Below, in pieces: positions 61,755-64,000 of a stretch of DNA of 64,000 nt; position 1 is the stretch's first letter; every line of letters begins with the position of its first letter. Origin of the DNA: Xenorhabdus bovienii. GTDB lineage: Bacteria; Pseudomonadota; Gammaproteobacteria; Enterobacterales; Enterobacteriaceae. The DNA lies in contig NZ_JANAIF010000007.1 of the NCBI RefSeq assembly GCF_024721015.1, positions 1 through 64,000 of the forward strand. The letters run 5' to 3'. A program made the translations under genes and the position numbers. Under the pieces are notes generated by a model. It was not told the DNA's origin. It made no database searches and saw only the letters and a program-made list of their open reading frames with translations.

Positions 61755-61817
61755 ATGATGTTAACGTTGAGAGTAAGTCGTTGCGTTAAGCGTGTTGCTC
61801 AACAAATTAAAGGATAA
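61755..61817 (+). CDS. Possible 20-codon small ORF
   Basis: ATG 61755 opens a basic peptide (MMLTLRVSRCVKRVAQQIKG) with CAGGGA a few bases upstream. It lies downstream of the GTTCA operator-like array and before an inverted repeat. No homology is known to me. It may be chance, since such short frames are common in a 400-bp gap. Confidence 0.2.
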   Translation: MMLTLRVSRCVKRVAQQIKG

Positions 61818-61887
61818 GTCGTGTCGTTTATTAAAGAGGCGACACTTCGCCCCTTCATTAAATTAACTATTCAATCAACAAACCTAC

Positions 61888-62892
61888 TTACTCACCTGGA
61901 AATTCAGCCATAAAGCTTTCAGCTTTTTCCACCATTGATTCTGTTCCCACGAAGAAAGGAACTCGCTGATGCAATTGGGTTGGTGTGATATCTAGAATTC
62001 GGTTTTTGCCATCACTGGCCTTGCCGCCAGCCTGCTCAGCCAAAAAAGCAATTGGGTTGCATTCATACAGCAGACGCAATTTTCCTGTTGGGTGACTTGC
62101 GGTGCTTGGATAAATATAGATACCGCCTTTCAGCAGGTTGCGGTGGAAATCTGCAACCAGCGAGCCAATATAGCGGGTGGTGTAAGGGCGCTGGGTGGCT
62201 TCGTCTTGCTCTTGGCAATATTTGATGTACTTCTTCACGCCCATCGGGAATTTGATGTAGTTCCCTTCGTTGATGGAGTACATATTGCCTTTGGCAGGGA
62301 ATTGAACTTTCTCATGAGTCAGGCAAAATACGCCGAGTGAGGGATCGTAAGTGAATGTATGAACTCCGCAACCCGTGGTGTAAACCAACATAGTGGACGA
62401 GCCATAGACCACATAACCCGCCGCAACCTGACGATTCCCCGGTTGCAGGAAATCTTCTTCGGTAACCGGCTGCCCAATAGGTGTAATTCGACGGTAAATT
62501 GAGAAAATAGTCCCGACGGAAACGTTTACATCAATATTCGAAGAACCATCCAGTGGGTCCATCAAAACAACATACTTCGCATTTTCTGCACGGTCGCCAT
62601 CAAAGACAACGATCTCATCTTCTTCTTCGGAAGCAATACCTGCTACTTCACCGCGCGCTTTCAATGCAGCCTTCAGTTTTTCATTGGCATACAAATCCAG
62701 CTTCATCTGAACTTCGCCCTGAACATTCGATACGCCGCTGGTGCCTAAAATATCCACCAGACCAGCCTTATTGATGTCCCGATGAATGATCTTGGCACCC
62801 AGTTTGATGGCAGAAAGCAGTGCGGTCAGTTCACCCGTAGCATGAGGAAAGTCGTGCTGTTTCTCGACGATGAATTCGCCTAATGTTTTCAT
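61888..62892 (-). CDS. fbp: Fructose-1,6-bisphosphatase class I
   Basis: 334 residues from ATG 62892 ([39 protein letters not shown]), matching E. coli Fbp. Metal and substrate sites are [26 protein letters not shown] near residue 110. [42 protein letters not shown] and [17 protein letters not shown] follow. It is the gluconeogenic enzyme, inhibited by AMP. A longer frame opens at 63075 but the extra 61 codons overlap the mpl promoter and are not homologous. Confidence 0.96.
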   Translation of the reverse strand: MKTLGEFIVEKQHDFPHATGELTALLSAIKLGAKIIHRDINKAGLVDILGTSGVSNVQGEVQMKLDLYANEKLKAALKARGEVAGIASEEEDEIVVFDGDRAENAKYVVLMDPLDGSSNIDVNVSVGTIFSIYRRITPIGQPVTEEDFLQPGNRQVAAGYVVYGSSTMLVYTTGCGVHTFTYDPSLGVFCLTHEKVQFPAKGNMYSINEGNYIKFPMGVKKYIKYCQEQDEATQRPYTTRYIGSLVADFHRNLLKGGIYIYPSTASHPTGKLRLLYECNPIAFLAEQAGGKASDGKNRILDITPTQLHQRVPFFVGTESMVEKAESFMAEFPGE

Positions 62893-63063
62893 GACGAAAG
62901 CCCTGAATTTTGTTGTGGTTTTAGAGAGCGTGCTGCACTTGCGTGTCGCACTCATGCGCGGCAGTTTAGCTAAAGAATGGGGTGATTGATAGGCTATTGC
63001 ATTTCTAATCTCAGCATTGATGGTTAGAATAGTGACACACCTCATGATATTGGATAGAAATAA

Positions 63064-64000
63064 ATGCGTATTCATATTCTTGGCATCTGCGGTACTTTCA
63101 TGGGAGGGCTGGCGATCCTCGCTCGTTCACTGGGTCATGAAGTTACCGGCTCTGATGCCAATGTGTATCCTCCAATGAGTACCCTTCTGGAAAAACAGGG
63201 CATTGAGCTGATTCAAGGATATGATCCTTCACAGCTCGATCCTGAGCCAGACATGGTAATCATTGGCAATGCCATGACACGTGGTAATCCCTGTGTGGAA
63301 GCGGTGCTGGATCGTGGCATTCCTTATACATCTGGCCCACAGTGGCTACATGATCATGTTTTGCCAGAACGCTGGGTGTTAGCCGTCGCGGGAACGCATG
63401 GTAAAACGACAACCGCAGGAATGCTAGCATGGATCTTAGAAGCCTGCGGTTATAAGCCGGGATTCCTGATCGGCGGTGTGCCGGGCAATTTTGACGTTTC
63501 AGCACAAATCGGTGAAAGTCCATTTTTCGTGATTGAAGCGGATGAGTATGACTGCGCGTTTTTTGATAAACGTTCAAAATTCGTGCATTACGGCCCCCGC
63601 ACACTAATCATGAATAACCTTGAATTTGATCATGCTGATATTTTTGAAAATCTAGCGGCCGTCCAAAAACAGTTCCACCATCTCGTCAGGGTTGTGCCGG
63701 GCAGTGGTAAGATTCTGGTACCCGATAATGACATTAACCTGAAACATGTGCTCGGAATGGGATGCTGGAGTGAGCTGGAACATATCGGGGAAACGGGTAA
63801 CTGGCAAGCGAAGAAAGTCAGTCAGGATAGCAGCATCTACCAAGTGTTCCATCAAAGTGAACAGGTTGGCGAAGTGAACTGGTCATTGGTGGGTGAACAC
63901 AACATGCACAATGGTTTGATCGCAATTGCGGCTGCCCATCATGTTGGTGTTCAGCCTGCGGATGCTTGTCAGGTACTGGGCGATTTTATCAATGCGCGCC
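63064..64000 (+). CDS. mpl: Murein tripeptide ligase Mpl (cut by the window edge)
   Basis: Mpl joins recycled L-Ala-gamma-D-Glu-meso-DAP to UDP-MurNAc. 312 codons are visible: an N-terminal Rossmann-like part ([31 protein letters not shown]), the Mur-ligase ATP loop [14 protein letters not shown] near residue 107, [10 protein letters not shown] and [16 protein letters not shown]. It runs off the right end, missing about 145 residues of the C-terminal domain. It is divergent from fbp across about 170 bp. Confidence 0.96.
   Translation, partial: MRIHILGICGTFMGGLAILARSLGHEVTGSDANVYPPMSTLLEKQGIELIQGYDPSQLDPEPDMVIIGNAMTRGNPCVEAVLDRGIPYTSGPQWLHDHVLPERWVLAVAGTHGKTTTAGMLAWILEACGYKPGFLIGGVPGNFDVSAQIGESPFFVIEADEYDCAFFDKRSKFVHYGPRTLIMNNLEFDHADIFENLAAVQKQFHHLVRVVPGSGKILVPDNDINLKHVLGMGCWSELEHIGETGNWQAKKVSQDSSIYQVFHQSEQVGEVNWSLVGEHNMHNGLIAIAAAHHVGVQPADACQVLGDFINAR

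Larger units (their letters stand above)
61472..61887. other. Intergenic region ppa/fbp
   Basis: 416 bases between the fbp stop and the ppa start, both genes on the minus strand. It contains the ppa promoter (61514-61519), a symmetric four-half-site array (61635-61689), a possible 20-codon ORF (61755-61817) and a GTGTCG/CGACAC inverted repeat (61821-61845), the last without a T run. This is longer and more ordered than expected for a simple gap. Confidence 0.5.

Noticed and set aside
62893-63075. N-terminal extension of Fbp by 61 residues
   Set aside because: The extra segment is not homologous to known Fbp and overlaps the divergent mpl promoter region; the internal ATG at 62892 gives the conserved N terminus.

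Overview
The window is a chromosomal segment of an entomopathogenic enterobacterium of the Xenorhabdus/Photorhabdus group (Morganellaceae), most likely Xenorhabdus. The backbone follows the E. coli 94-96 min order: mscM-psd-rsgA | orn-tRNA-Gly | queG | tsaE-amiB-mutL-miaA-hfq-hflX-hflK-hflC | purA | nsrR-rnr-rlmB | rpsF-priB-rpsR-rplI | fklB | cysQ | ytfJ | ytfK | ytfL | msrA | tamA-tamB-ytfP | ppa | fbp | mpl. Several genes E. coli has in between (nnr, yjeT, oapA, cycA through cpdB, ula) are not here. The genus call rests on a two-module Ser-Pro NRPS plus flavin monooxygenase pair that matches the pyrrolizixenamide genes pxaA/pxaB.

Bases 1-4303 are a variable edge: the 5' end of an IS5-type transposase, a DUF805 membrane protein, an AhpD-like protein, and a MocR-type regulator translationally coupled to an MFS exporter. 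Bases 4316-10436 are core genes (mscM, psd, rsgA, orn).

Bases 10437-32180 hold the accessory region, placed where E. coli has only its glyVXY tRNA array. Here three tRNA-Gly(GCC) genes, each with its own promoter, are spread apart. A fourth promoter of the same type has no tRNA. The spaces between them carry different cargo: an MFS remnant; tetR-pxaA-pxaB plus a fused indolepyruvate ferredoxin oxidoreductase; and a LysR/MFS pair, a glucose dehydrogenase remnant, an amidase, a membrane-protein remnant and an HpaB-like flavin hydroxylase. No integrase is visible. The region ends in a cluster of DnaA boxes with an IHF site just before queG, the position of the E. coli datA locus.

Bases 32181-64000 are compact housekeeping operons: tRNA modification (queG, tsaE, miaA, rlmB), mismatch repair, cell-wall amidase and recycling (amiB, mpl), the Hfq/HflX/HflKC cluster, purine synthesis, nitric-oxide sensing (nsrR, with an unusual cysteine spacing), RNase R, the S6/PriB/S18/L9 operon with its leader RNA structure, and the TamAB translocation module. 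Between ppa and fbp lies a 55-bp, four-half-site symmetric operator-like array followed by a possible 20-codon ORF. I do not recognise either.
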